Shown: positions 36,286-47,685 of the stretch, one piece after another
How positions within the stretch are numbered: position 1 is the stretch's first letter
Layout of the letters: each line of letters starts with the position of its first letter
Assembly (NCBI GenBank): GCA_015680685.1
Contig: MNCI01014373.1
Span: 4,872 to 68,871, forward strand
Length of the DNA: 64,000 bases
Reading direction: 5' to 3'
From: Gnetum montanum
Taxonomy: Eukaryota > Streptophyta > Gnetopsida > Gnetales > Gnetaceae
Made by a program: the position numbers and the translations under genes
Notes under the pieces: model-generated
Seen by the model: only the letters and a program-made list of their open reading frames with translations
Database searches by the model: none
What the model was told of the DNA's origin: nothing

Positions 36286-36492
36286 ATGTTGTCAGATTTT
36301 GAAGAGTTGAATCATAGTGTTCAATTTTGTGTCATGAACACCTTCATTTTTTGTAATGTGTTGATCTATACACTCCATTTTTTGTCAAGTCAGTCAGTTT
36401 ATTTTATTTGAAGAAAATTTAGTTAATAATCCCATACCTTCCCAATTTTTTAACAAAACTCAAGGACAAGTTTCCATTTAGTCATAAGGGTA
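36286..36492 (+). other. End of element B's internal region with polypurine tract
   Basis: Sequence resuming after C. It matches the equivalent stretch of A (960-1139): both have GTCAGTCA, AATAATCCCATACC-type, then AACTCAAGGA-AAGTTT. The tract AGTCATAAGGGTA (36480-36492) is worn. No gene. Confidence 0.75.
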
Positions 36493-37414
36493 TGACGAGT
36501 CATGTTAAGTTGGCTACATCAATGAGGCCTCACTGACTAGGCCTCATCAATGAGGCCTAGTCAACACATCTTACCATGCATCTACAAGACCCCGTCAATG
36601 TTGTGTCATGTGTCAGCTATAAATATGTGCTTACAACTGCATTTATGACATAAGTAGATTGTAGTTTCAATAGAGCTCTTGCATTTTTTCTATTCGAAAG
36701 TTAGAATCTTTCCTCCAAGTGCCTGTAGTAGAAGTCATTGAGTCTACAGATCTTTATTTGAGCATTGTTGTACCTGAGCATAACAATGTGTGTGGCAATA
36801 AAGATAAGCTTCTGATAAGCCTTGCAACACTTTGGATAGATTATCTATTTTATTTATGCATTCAGTGTTTTCAATTATTTGTTAAATGTTTTCAATTATT
36901 TCACAAATATTTTCTAGCAATTGAGTTCATGTAGTAATTAAGCTAGATAGATTAAATATATAAGTACAACCGCTTCCAACATAACACATATTCGCTTGGT
37001 AATCCTAGCAACATTATTACTTGGTACACCTAATAGCATAATGCTTGGTCACCCAATAGTCGATACGTGGGTTCAAGATGTGTACAAAAAGTTGGAATGG
37101 ATTCTTATGTTAGGATTAGTTAAATTCTAGTTAATTAATTAGTTTAGATTAGTTAATCAAATTTCCTTTATCTACATTTTGAGAACCAAACTATAAAACA
37201 TACAATGATAAAGATCAAATGCCTCAGTTACACTTAATCATACCAACGAATGTCACAAGTGCAATTGGGAAGGCAACAATTAACTTTAAGGGTAGATTCA
37301 CTTCCTAAAGGACTCATGCACTAGAAATAATAAAGTTCGTGGAATTCAACTGAATCATGCATGAATGCTTCATGGTTTGTATGGTTGGGCGTAGGGGTAC
37401 CTCACTACTCATCA
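36493..37414 (+). repeat. 3' LTR of element B
   Basis: 922 bases from TGACGAGTCATG to CTACTCATCA, followed by the target copy AGCAT (37415-37419). U3 repeats are of AGGCCTCATCAATGAGGCCT type. TATAAATA is at 36618-36625. The 5' LTR of B matches only the first 370 bases. Confidence 0.9.
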
Positions 37415-37419
37415 AGCAT

Positions 37420-39805
37420 GATGCTCTTTAGAGGTTATTACAAATTCATACAAGAATAAATTAGTACCTTTAGAATAGAAAAGGATGATCATTTGTCATA
37501 AGACCTTATTGTCTATAGATTGAGATGCTTATGGTGCAAGCACTACCATGATTCGTAGTATAGGATTAGATGAAGATGGAAGGCTTCTTAAAGAAGTAGT
37601 CTCTTACTTTTCCTGAAAAGAGACCTTCTTTAATTTCTTAGAAGGATTATTTTTTGTATCATAAGCCTTTTCCTTATTCTTACCTGATCATGACTCATTG
37701 GTCTATTGGCTACAAGTAAAATTTCTTACCCAAGATGATTGAAAAGGATGAGTGGGGGTTTGAGATGTAGTAGGTGAAGCAGTATATTAGGATTCAGTGT
37801 GGTACAAAATAGGATGGGAAAAGGAAGGATGGATAGGTTGAGTAGTAGAAATTAAATGATGGAATTTGGTAGCATGAATGGGATAGGAAGATGGAGAAGA
37901 ATGATTTGGCTTTGATGATGTGGTAACATAGAATGTAATAGGAATATGGAGAGGAATGATTTAACTTTGATCATATGGTAACATAGTCACACTAATGAAT
38001 TACATAAGGCTTATAAGTTTTCGAATATGATTGTTAATGCTACTTGTATTTAGACTAGTAGATGACATAAGGCTCCCTAGGGAGGTAGCTAAGAGCTTTA
38101 TATTTAGGCATGAAAGCTGAAATATTATCTTTATCTCCCAAGGGATTTTGAAATACTTTCAACTGTTGATTATCTGGATGCAAAGTAAACAAATCACTTT
38201 CCACCACTATTTTTCCCTTATCTATAAGATTTGAGATGTCATCTTTTAGATTTCAATAGTTATCTATATCATATCTAGTAGTCTCATGATAATAGTAATA
38301 TTTCCAGTAGCTATACTATTTAGACATTCCAACATCATCTTCTTATCTTTGAGAGGATCCATGACTATAAGCTAAATGTGATTATAGCATCTTCTTGCTT
38401 GATTGAAGACTTGCTTCCTCTTATGTTGGCCATCCCTAAAGAAATTTTTCAAAACTAGAGAGTACTTCATAGGAATCTTGGTTTACTGATCTCTACTCCT
38501 TTGGAATTTGCATTGCTAAGTCAAAGATGAAGCAGTTAATGGAGCATTATTTTTTCCCTTTAAAAAAGAAGACTCATCTTGAAAGGTTGGTTATCCCCTT
38601 TATTGTTTTACAACTTTATTATCTTTATTAGAGATTAATAGAAACTCTTGATCACCACATTGAATAGTAGCTTCATCAATGCATCTAATAGCTAACAAAG
38701 TATCATTCAAAGAATGAGGTTTAGGATAAGACATCCTTTTCTAGATATAATCAATTATCACAGCTTCATAGATATCTTTTAGATGACATTTCTCCAAATA
38801 ATATGGTAGCTTAGTTGATGCTACTGTCCTTCGAGAGATAAATTTGTCAATGGGCTCATTTGGAGCTTACTTAATGGTAACAAAAGATATAGAAATTGTG
38901 CTTTGAGGCACACTAAACTTAAAGAATTTCATAAAAGCTATAAGAAATTTCTTTAAGGAGGTGATGGGTCCATTAACTAAGGACTTATACCATTCTAAGG
39001 CTCTTCTAGAAAGACGGTTTGAGAAGCATCTCAACACAATATGAGGATAAGGGGCTAGATGCATGCATTAATTTTTTAATGTGACTACATGAATTATGGG
39101 ATTCTCTATTTCATCATTGTACTCTATAAAAGTTGGCAATGAAACTTTCTTAGGTAGAACTAGAAAAGGAATGAAAGGGCTTATAGGATTACTTAAGACC
39201 TGATCTAAGAAAATTAAAAAAATTTCCTTGTATATTCAACACCTTTACTAATTTGTCTTCGATGTTTTGAAGACAAAGCATCATATTGTTAAGTAGGACT
39301 AATAACTATGGATTTTTTTTAGGAGAATAGATGATAGGCTAAATTATAGTAGCAAGTGATGATGCTAAGGGAGGATGCACATAGGAAATGAGTCCAAAGG
39401 TTGTAGGAGTAGCTATACTTAATGAGACTAGATTAGGTGGGCATACTAGAAAGGAAAGTACACTAGCAAGTTAGGGAATGCTAAATAGTAGTAGAGCAAG
39501 AGAAGGGAGTATGGTAGGCTAAGGTTTAAGGATAGAATACATGGTTCCAAAAGATGAAATAAGGAATTGAAAAATGGAATGGAGATTACTAACATTATTG
39601 GAAGAAACAGATGGTAAGGAGAAATATATCTTGTACGAAGGCTAAGTGGTTTTGTGGTAAGGGAAATAAATCTAGGTAAAATTCTTTGAGTAACTATGAT
39701 GCTGATGTTATGGATGTGATATGATTAGGAATTAATTTTGTCAAGTTCCTTTGTTGGCTATTCTTTGTCTTCATTAGTCAGATGAATATTAGATTCAAAG
39801 TCCAT
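37420..39805 (-). pseudogene. gag relic of element F
   Basis: A possible start is at 39805 (MDFESNIHLTNEDKE, minus). The capsid core is clear at 39160-38870: KVSLPTFIEYNDEIENPI, then HIVLRCFSNRLSRRALEWYK, then GPITSLKKFLIAFMKFFKFS, the L-G-AL-WY ... W-L-F--F pattern of plant Ty3/Gypsy gag. It is followed by APNEPIDKFISR. The C-terminal part (about 38000-37750) is Ser/Pro/His-rich. Stops and frameshifts are frequent. Protease, which should follow, is on the other side of element B at 9966-9430. Confidence 0.7.
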
Positions 39806-39994
39806 GCTTCCTTTCCTTCTTCTAAGATGTGATGTAAGTACCTGAAACACCACCAAGAAAACTCATGTTATAACCCTTTTGCATTTTAACTCCCATACCT
39901 TGAAATCCGAGGTGAAACCTTCATTATAAAATGTGAAGATTGTGGTCCAAGAGATGCAATTTTACATACATTAACTTTTGGGGCTGAAAAAATG

Positions 39995-40012
39995 CCTCAT
40001 AAGTGGGTGCCA
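39995..40012 (-). other. Primer binding site of element F
   Basis: The minus strand reads TGGCACCCACTTATGAGG, directly after an LTR-like end CCCCAACA. It resembles the TGGCGCCCAC-GTGGGG sites of plant Tat elements. Confidence 0.55.
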
Positions 40013-40571
40013 TGTTGGGGATGTCTCAAAAGCTTATGACACCTGCTTAAGTGGAAAAATTCATGGGTTCAATTTTGGTGGAAAATTCTAAGTTACAAAG
40101 TTCTAGTTGAACTATATTACAATTATTTTGAGGTTCTAACATCCAACAACAAATTAACAGAGTCTACCTCCTTTGGCTAATAACTAATTGATCTACACTA
40201 GTACAAATAACAATGCATCAATGCATATGTACTAACATAGATATGTTGACACATCTTAATGTAATGTTTAAAAATTTAATTTTATCCATCCTAATTCATG
40301 AGCTATGTCAATGTTTCCTTTGTGAAATATTGTATTAGCCTTAAGCTGGCCAATATATGATATTTAACATTTCATAAATGGATGCTTGAAGTGGAACTAC
40401 ATGATTATATGTACCCTTAAGACATATAGCCAACATGAAACATTCATATAACTTTATAAATCGACACTACCCACATGAATTGAATCCATAACATGGAATT
40501 TCTAAATCATTGTTTCAAACTTGAAATTTCTCTGTGTTTAGAAAAAATAAAAATCAATATAAATATACATG
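40013..40571 (-). repeat. Probable 5' LTR of element F
   Basis: Its left edge (TGTTGGGG on +, so the minus LTR ends CCCCAACA) is set by the primer site. The right edge is uncertain. I place it before the TGTTGGATTTT at 40572, where a different LTR seems to start. No gene is present. Confidence 0.35.
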
Positions 40572-41855
40572 TTGGATTTTATGAGTAGGAAGGGAGTCAA
40601 AACCTAAAATAATTTGAATATGGATATAACTTTAGACATATAACTAATAAGATACATTAAAAAATTATAGAAGAATATAATGTGGACCTTTTGTTGTGCT
40701 CAAGACATTAAGTAAAATGGAGATAAAAGTTTTTTGTATGGTTTTATGGTTATTTTGTTTGTAGGACTACATACATGGGAAACGAAGATGAGATAAAGAG
40801 GACAAGGAAATAACTATCCTAAAGCTTAAAGGAGGAGGTCATCCACATCTTCAAATGAACATCCAAAGAATGTGGACAAGGACCTAATATTGTACAAGAA
40901 AAGTGGACATCATTAAAGTATATGGAAGATCAAGGTTGCAAACAAGGAATGATGCATTCATCATGTAAGAGAAAGTGAAGAAAGACGTCTTTGGGAAGCA
41001 GCAAATTTCTTGGTAGATTTTAGGTGAACTCAAAGAAAATTTAGAAAAAGACATCTTTAGAAACAATAAGCTTTCTTTCATGAGGCAAAGACATCTTTAT
41101 AAAATGTAGACCAAATATAGAAAGACATCTTCCATTAAGCAAAGACATATTCCAGGATGGAGACTTCAAAAAGATGTCTTTCAAAAAACAAAGACAACTT
41201 TCCATATTCAAAGGTAGATTCAGAGAGACATCTCAAGCATGAGAAAGATGTCTCTCATGACCATTAGCTACTCGTTGCATAAAGGATTTAGCAACACATT
41301 AATTATAAAAAGACTTGATATGCATTGGGAAAAGTGCATGCTTTGTTGTATTTATTGTACAATCATTTGTAATAATTGAATTCTCTATTACTCTTCATTG
41401 TACCTAACTATGTAAGGATCAGCAAATTGTGATGCAATTATTCCTTGTAATTCTTGTTCTTGTTGCTCTAAGGAGTTGAGTTCCTTAAGTTTGTTAGGAT
41501 CTTATGGGATTGAGTTGTTGATGCTACAGTACAACACTTCGATGTGGAGATCAAGATTGTAAAGATTGTGAATGCCTTGAAACCACATTTCCAAGCCTAA
41601 TGGAACCTTGAGAGATTGAGTGATTAGTCCTACAGTACAAAACTTTGGAGTGGTACTTGATGATTGTACAAGGTGTAGACCCTTCAACCACATTTTGAGA
41701 GCAACAAAGTCCACAAGTGTGTTTGCAATTTACCCTCTAAGTATGGAGTACCCAAGTTGGGGAACCACGTAAATTCATTTGTGTGCATTTTTTTAGAAAC
41801 GTTCGATTTGGGGAACTTATTCATCCCCCCTTTCTAAGTTCTACGATCCACATGT
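40572..41855 (+). repeat. Probable Copia-like LTR
   Basis: No gene. It starts TGTTGGATTTT and ends near TTCATCCCCCC then TTTCTAAGTTCTACGATCCACA, a phrase typical of the end of plant Copia LTRs. Its U3-like part (41030-41265) has about ten copies of an AAAGACATCTT / GATGTCTTT motif. A TATA-like TTATAAAAAG is at 41296-41306. Downstream, 41480-41715 is a tandem duplication. The flanking gene region is missing, so it may be a solo LTR. The family assignment is an inference. Confidence 0.45.
41480..41715. repeat. Two tandem copies, about 115 bases
   Basis: Both copies carry GATTGAGT-GTT-AT, CTACAGTACAA-ACTT, GATTGTA-A, then CC-TT-AACCACATTT. This is the counterpart of the three-copy repeat at 2060-2320 (shared CTTATGGGATTGAG). 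Confidence 0.7.
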
Positions 41856-41938
41856 AATGATACCTTAAATGTGACTCAACCTTATAACCTCTTATCTAAC
41901 AACATAACAAACTAAACATTTGAGCCACCTATCATTGG

Positions 41939-42827
41939 TGATGAAGTGTCATTAGTCAATGTGTCAACTAGGCTGTGTATACATGACTGCGTTGACACAG
42001 CCCCGTCGATGCAGCCTTCCATGCATCTACTTGGCCCCGTTTATGTGGAGCCTATTTCGGCCTATAAATAAGAGGGCCTTCCACCTCATTTAGGTACCTT
42101 TTAGTTAGTTGTAGCAAACCTCTTGTAGTTTGTTCCTGTAGGAGATAGAATATTTTCCAAGTGCCTGCAATAGGTGTAAGAAAAGTGACTAGCTCTTTAT
42201 TCGAGCATTGATGTATCTGAGCCCATTGGCATGATGGAAATAAAGATGAACTCTTTAAGCATTCCTTGCAGCATTTGGACTTAGTCATTTAATGCATTCA
42301 ATAGCTTAATATTTATATGCTTTGATAATTACTTAAGTTTCTCTTATTATTAGTTCAATCGCTATCATTCATTCATAGTTCATAGAAACCATAAGTATGA
42401 GCATCTCAAACGTAAACCCAATACTTGGTAACCCAATGACACTTAACGTCTGGTAACCCAGTAGCAGTTAGGGAATGCTTAGAATGTGCCTGAAAGATGG
42501 GATTAGATACTTATTCTAGGAATAGTTAGAATAAAAATTAGGATAATCATAGATTAGGTAATATTTCATTCCTTACTTTTCATACCTTAATTAGATGCCA
42601 AAAGATAAAGTAAAAACTATAAAAATCAGTTGCATCAATCTCACTTAACCATTGCCACTAGATACTCAAAAGTGAGGTTGAGAAGACAACAATTGTTCTA
42701 CCAAAGGATTTTGCTAGTTAGAGGTTTGGTGTATGTTAAGTTCTTACAGTCTACGGAATTCAACCGAGTCGCATGTGAACGCCCGTGATTCGCATGGTTG
42801 GGCATAGGGGTACCTAGCCACTCATCA
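41939..42827 (+). repeat. Solo LTR, family 1, plus orientation
   Basis: 889 bases from TGATGAAGTGTC to CCACTCATCA. The exact target duplication ATTGG is at 41934-41938 and 42828-42832. TATAAATA is at 42063-42070. U3 carries GTTGACACAGCCCCGTCGATG-type repeats. No internal region remains. Confidence 0.9.
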
Positions 42828-42832
42828 ATTGG

Positions 42833-44010
42833 CAAAGGTAGAAATGGCTCCACCTCCTTGAGGTAAGTTCATTTTTCCTCTTTATGATTATGGACCTTTG
42901 TTACTTCAAGAGTTTGGTACTATTGAGATTTTTCAACATTCTCCCATTTGGCTATTTCTCCTTCTTCTTTTGTCACCTGCTTAATAAAATCTTGAAATTG
43001 ATGGGTTCATAGTTCATATAGTTGACCTAGGGCATACATCCCTAAGGTCTCCCTTGTTTCATTATGGAGCCCATCCATGATGTGATACATTAGCCTTTCC
43101 TCAAAGAACCCATGGCCTGGGCATTTTTTTAACAAGGAGTAATATCTTTCTAAGGCCATATCCAAGGGTTCATGTTGCCCTTGTTTCTACTCTTGGATTT
43201 TTCTCCTCAAGGCTGACACTCTTGCATAGGTTTGATATCTTTCATTGAAGAGGTTTACCATTGTAGACCAACATCGAATTCAATTCAATTTTAAATACTT
43301 GTACCATATTTTTTCTTGGCCAAAAAGTGTCATAGGAAAGAGCTTAAGTCTTTTCCATCCATTATCAATATTGTTCCATGCACAAGCATCGTAGAACACT
43401 TGTAAATGATGTTGCTAATCTAAATCAAAGCCTCCTAAAAACTTGGAAAATTTGTTTAAATCAAGCCTATGTAGATGGATTTTCTTATGATGCCTATGAG
43501 ATATTCGAATGATCTCTTGTATATGCATTAGGATCTTAGCGGCCAATAGGGGTTCATCGTCACTAAGTAGGTTATGATTTTATGAGTTGGGAGGATGTTG
43601 TCTTTGTTCATGTTGGCATTCCTAACTTTGCCCATGGGTTTGATTTTTATTTCTATTTCGACCCCTTGAGGAATAGTCATTCATATCACAACTTGATGTT
43701 GAAAGAGCAAAGAAAGAGAGGGAACTGAAAAACTCGTCATAACTTTTGTAAGCCTCCCAATCATCCCTTGATGTACTCTTGCTACCCATTGAGAAGATCC
43801 TAGGCCTTATGGGCCTTCTCATTCTAGGGGATGTCCCATATTCACTAGAGGTGTCTGAGTTGGATGAAAAAAGTCCTTGAGCATCGTTGGGATCTCTATG
43901 AACATATGAAACTCCTGCATAAGATTGAGTACTCCAAAATTCTTTGTTGGTTCTCCAATGAATTGCTTCACTAGATGTTGTGTTATCACTGTCTTGCGAA
44001 AGAGACATGG
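42833..44010 (-). pseudogene. gag relic of element E
   Basis: Minus-strand start MSLSQDSDNTTSSEAIHWRT at 44008, open to 43622 and Ser/Arg-rich (DTSSEYGTSPRMRRPIRPRI). The capsid core is at about 43400-43310 (QVFYDACAWNNIDNGWKRLK, then LFPMTLFGQEKIWYKYLKLN), very close to C's gag. The relic is cut at 42832 by the solo LTR, and no further gag is found to its left. It belongs to family 1. Confidence 0.75.
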
Positions 44011-44123
44011 TTGTGTATTATGTGTGACTTAATTGAATTTAATTTCTTTCTTTGAAATATATATTGTTAATACCATGTTAAAATGATCTTGTATGATATA
44101 ACTAATCTAGATAACTAGCACTG

Positions 44124-44141
44124 TCCCTGGCAACGATGCCA
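44124..44141 (-). other. Primer binding site of element E
   Basis: The minus strand reads TGGCATCGTTGCCAGGGA, one base from the LTR. It is the tRNA-Asp-type site with a few transitions. Confidence 0.85.
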
Positions 44142-44142
44142 A

Positions 44143-45424
44143 TAATGAGCGGTGAGGTACCCCTATGCTCAACCATACGAATATAAGCGTGTACACGCAA
44201 CCTGGTCGAACTCCGCGGATGGACTACTTGTGGCACCTAAAAAATTATATGTTGATCATAGTTCATTGTCTTCCCACCTAAACTAGTATTTGTTTTTCCA
44301 CATATGGTTTAGTCTAGAGTGAGGTGTATGATGTGATTCTAAACTCGGCTACTCCTAGAGACAATGGGAAACAATCTTGATTAAGCTAATAGGCAACATA
44401 AAGTAAAATCTAAGCTAGCCTAAGTGTAATGAGCATTCATCCTTAATCATCCATAGGCATCTTGGGCCTCATGTACTACTTTTGGGATTTCCAAGCACAC
44501 ATTACTTAAGCAATACTAGATACACTGCTGGATTACCAAGTAGTTACACTTAAATGTTCATGATTTAGTCGTACTCATTCTGCGTTAGCAACAAGAAGTG
44601 TAATTGACGATAAAGGAAATATTAACTAGATAGAAAATAATAAATAATCAACAATTAAAGTAAATAAAATCTAAGTAAATAAGAATGAAAGTGAGAGTAA
44701 TTAATTACTAAGTATACTATCGTCTAATCTAGCCTAACACAAGTAATCGTTCCCACTTCCCGAACACATCTTGAACTTCGTGCAAACACTACTAGGCTAT
44801 CAAACACTAATAATTTCAGAGCTACCAAGTGTCACATGTATGCTCAAAGGGGTCGTTCTTGTGTAATTTAACGATTTTCTTAATTGATCAAAATGAACTG
44901 CTACGCTAATAACATAAATGTAAAGTGCATAAAATAAAATAAATACATAAGAAAATAAAATAAAAGAAATGTGTAAGAAGGCAAATCTCAAGTGCTGCAA
45001 TGATGAATCAAAGAGCTCGTCTTTATTGCCAACACAATGGTGTGCTCAGGTATATCAATGCTTGAATAAAGATCCATCCATACTTAGACCTCCTTCTACG
45101 AGCACTTGGAAAATATTCTAACTTTCGAATGGACAAACTACAAGAGTTTCCCTACTTGACTACTAAAAAACCTTCCTCTCAATTGTGCGCATGGGTGCTG
45201 TATTTATAGACTTGGGAGTAACTACTCTAATAATTAGAGTAACCGCTACAGTAATTGCTAGAGTAACCACTCTAATAATTTGAATAATTGCTAAAGGAAC
45301 CGCTAGAGTAACTGCTATAATCATTAGAATAACTGCTAGAGTAACCACTAGAGTAATCGCTCTAATAATAACCACTCTAATAATTAGAGTAACTGCTTCA
45401 TTAGGGTTGATGAGGCATTTCTCA
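44143..45424 (-). repeat. 5' LTR of element E, over-long and duplicated
   Basis: The minus-strand LTR runs from about 45424 to 44143, near 1.28 kb against 0.8-0.9 kb for relatives. It holds two successive R-U5-like blocks. 44143-44640 resembles C's LTR (GGCATCTTGGGCC, then ACCAAGCAC). 44700-45120 resembles the solo LTR at 2876 (TAGCCTAACACAAGTA, then CACATCTTGAAC). The minus TATA box is at 45201-45208. U3 is a repeat of TAACCACTCTAATAATTAGA type. The right edge is uncertain by about 15 bases. Confidence 0.6.
45225..45410. repeat. Tandem repeat in U3 of element E
   Basis: About ten imperfect copies of GAGTAACYGCTCTAATAATT. Its reverse reading gives a Val/Ile-rich chance ORF. Confidence 0.8.
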
Positions 45425-45451
45425 TACACTTAGAGTGTGCAAGGTGTTGGA

Positions 45452-45622
45452 ATCCTAAAATAATTTTAATAAAGATATACCCCAAGATATGTAGTCTAAC
45501 TAGAACTTTATAACTCGACATTGCCCCTTAGAATTGAACCATATGGTTAGTGGGTGTAGCTTGTGATGTGTAAGTCATAAATTCAATCCAAAGGAATATA
45601 CTAAAATGACATCATTACCTTC
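45452..45622 (+). repeat. 5' end of a Copia-like LTR, cut by element G
   Basis: TGTTGGAATCCTAAAATAAT is close to the start of the LTR at 40572 (TGTTGG ... CCTAAAATAATTTGAATA). It stops where the LTR of G begins. Confidence 0.4.
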
Positions 45623-47308
45623 TAAAACACCACTAATTTCAACCTAACACTTTGAAGCAAGAACGACTCACACTTGAGCTTTTGGAGGTAAAATTTGGAA
45701 GAACACATGCTAGCTTGCCCTGGGAACTCATGCTAGTTTACAATTTTCTCGATCACGCTATAGTCATGCTGAGGTCATGCTAGCAGCATGAGTACAGTGT
45801 GACTAACTTTGACAGACCCAAAATTGAGTGAGAATAATCTAATTTCCATGGCGTAAGCCATCCTGGAAGGCCACTAATGTTTACTCCAAGTTTTAGCATT
45901 CAGGAATTCAAATTTGAAGACAAACTATTCACATATCCTCATGCACGCTGAGGTCACACTAGTAGTGTGAGTGCAGTGTGCATAACTTTCAGGCCCAAAA
46001 CTGAGTCAAAATGATCTGATTTTCAAACTGCAAGTCATCATCAAGACTCATTGTTGACAACTTCAAACTTCAACCTCTAGAATTCCAAGAAAATTACAAC
46101 TTTTTGTAGGTCACGTTGTGGTCACACTGCACTCACGCTAGCAGTGTGAGTCTAGCGTGACCTACCCAAAAGTGGCTCAAAACAAGGCACTTTCAAGCTC
46201 AATTTGTCAATCACAGTCAGTCAATCATTACAATTCAAGAATTAGGCTTCAAAAATCAAAGTTTGGTGCAAAATACATCACTCTAGCTCACTCATGCTGA
46301 GGTCACACTGAAGTCACGCTGCAGCATGAGTGTAACATGCGCACGCTAGGACATGCTGGGACAAAATCAACTCACGCTGGAAGTCCTGATCGAGCAAAGA
46401 TGCCTCAAACAACCAACGGAGCCACTTAAATAGACATCCTGCAGTAGTCAAGTCAAAAATCTAGAAGTTTCAAGTGAACCAGAGTCAATTTCTCTTGTTT
46501 TACATCATCATTTCATCATTTGTGAGCTTGCCAGGCTCTTACGCTCTAAATTGTATGTGCTTCCATGAGTGTGAGCTATCTTGAGTAAGTTGTCACACGT
46601 TGTAAGATACAATGTACCTAGTCAAAAATGTAGCTTGTCCACAAACGTCCAACTCACATAGAGCTGTCCATCGGACACGTGTCGCTAGATCCACTTTCCT
46701 CTCATCTCCCAGCCATTGATTCCATTCTTGAATTCCGCATCCAAGCTTGGCCCAACCCTATAAATACCCTATCAATTCACATAAGTTGGGTTGGCAATTT
46801 TGAAGGTTGACGCCTTAGGAAACTCAAACCAGCAATCCTTGGGTGCTCGAGCACACTTGACTCCTAGCATCCAAGCACTTCTGAAAACATCACATCACCC
46901 CGGGGCTTGGCGCTTGACCTGCCATCCACACATGCAACTACGCTTTGACCAGTGCACATATTTTTTAAGCAATACAATATAGTTCATTTTTCCAACCATT
47001 ATATTATTTACTCTATTTGACATTCAGTTTACCTTCTATTTGCAATACTAGTTTTGCATATGTTTCTATTTACATTTCATGCGCATTGTTTACGTTTCAA
47101 ACGTCAATTACGATAACCCCAACGCAAGCCATAGTTTACACTCAGGGAAGTCCTTGGTTGATTTGCGTGTAGACCATCCAAGACACTCTACATTTGTTTT
47201 CTTTTCCAGCTTGTCGTCGGGCGAAGGCAAGGTCAGCTGTGTCTGCCCAACGATCTTTCAGTGTTTGTTTTCCCTTCTAGCCTTACACTAATGATTTAGG
47301 TCAGTATA
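45623..47308 (+). repeat. 5' LTR of element G
   Basis: About 1.69 kb. It starts TAAAACACCACTAATTTC (H: TGAAACACCACTAATTTT) and ends GATTTAGGTCAGTATA (H: GATTTGGGTTAGTACA). TATAAATA is at 46759-46766. U3 (45690-46400) holds five clusters of TCACGCT / AGCGTGA in inverted pairs, such as TCACGCTAGCAGTGTGAGT. The termini have lost the canonical TG and CA by single transitions. Confidence 0.85.
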
Positions 47309-47314
47309 GTAAAT

Positions 47315-47334
47315 TGGTGCTAGAAGGAGGGCTT
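47315..47334 (+). other. Primer binding site of element G
   Basis: TGGTGCTAGAAGGAGGGCTT, six bases after the LTR. The form is that of plant Ty3/Gypsy primer sites, but I cannot name the tRNA. Confidence 0.6.
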
Positions 47335-47474
47335 GACTTGTTTGTTTTCAAAATGTTTATCACGCTACGTGCTAAATGCTGCATAGATGAAGTGCTAAAA
47401 CTAAAACCCAACTTGTCAAGCTAACTTATATACATACGCCCAGCTTGACTTACTAACGCTGCGAAGCACTGAAA

Positions 47475-47680
47475 CTTGAATCAGCTTACTCACACTGAGC
47501 TTGCTCACGCTGAACCCTGTCACTCACGCTACAATTACTCACACTGCAATTACTCATGCTTTTCCCTCACTCATGCTGAGGTCACTCACGCTACAGTTAC
47601 TCACGCTGTGCCCTCACTCACGCTAAGGTCACTCATGCTACAAACACTGCACATGCTGTGAGTTACTCACACTGCACACT
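47475..47680 (+). repeat. ACTCACGCT repeats in the leader of element G
   Basis: About a dozen copies of ACTCACGCT (or ACTCATGCT / ACTCACACT) between the primer site and the gag ATG. The same heptamer TCACGCT fills U3 of both LTRs. Confidence 0.85.
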
Positions 47681-47685
47681 CTATC

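Larger units (their letters stand above)
10022..37414 (+). mobile_element. Element B: family 1 Ty3/Gypsy element with pol and accessory ORF
   Basis: A + strand element with a truncated 5' LTR, gag, protease, RT, RNase H, integrase, a 3' spacer, an internal promoter-like module, an accessory ORF, a polypurine tract and a 3' LTR. Element C interrupts it at 20727-36285. The target duplication AGCAT is seen at 10017-10021 and 37415-37419. Without C and D it would be about 11.8 kb. No chromodomain follows integrase. The tRNA-Asp-type primer sites of its relatives C, D and E suit the Athila/Tat side of Ty3/Gypsy. B itself has lost its primer site. Every coding part has stops, so it is dead. Confidence 0.85.
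4960..40571 (-). mobile_element. Element F: Tat-like element split by element B
   Basis: A minus-strand element in two parts. The right part (37420-40571) holds an LTR, a primer site and gag. The left part (4960-10016) holds protease and then a + strand relic gene. Element B sits between them, flanked by AGCAT at 10017-10021 and 37415-37419. The primer site TGGCACCCACTTATGAGG resembles the TGGCGCCCAC type used by many plant Tat elements. RT, RNase H and integrase, expected further left, are not seen, so the 3' half is lost or too decayed. The order (protease, then an antisense gene) matches element H. Confidence 0.6.

Noticed and set aside
45163-45429. Val/Ile-rich minus-strand ORF that looks like a membrane protein
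   Set aside because: It is a translation of the TAATAATTAGAGTAAC tandem repeat in U3 of element E.
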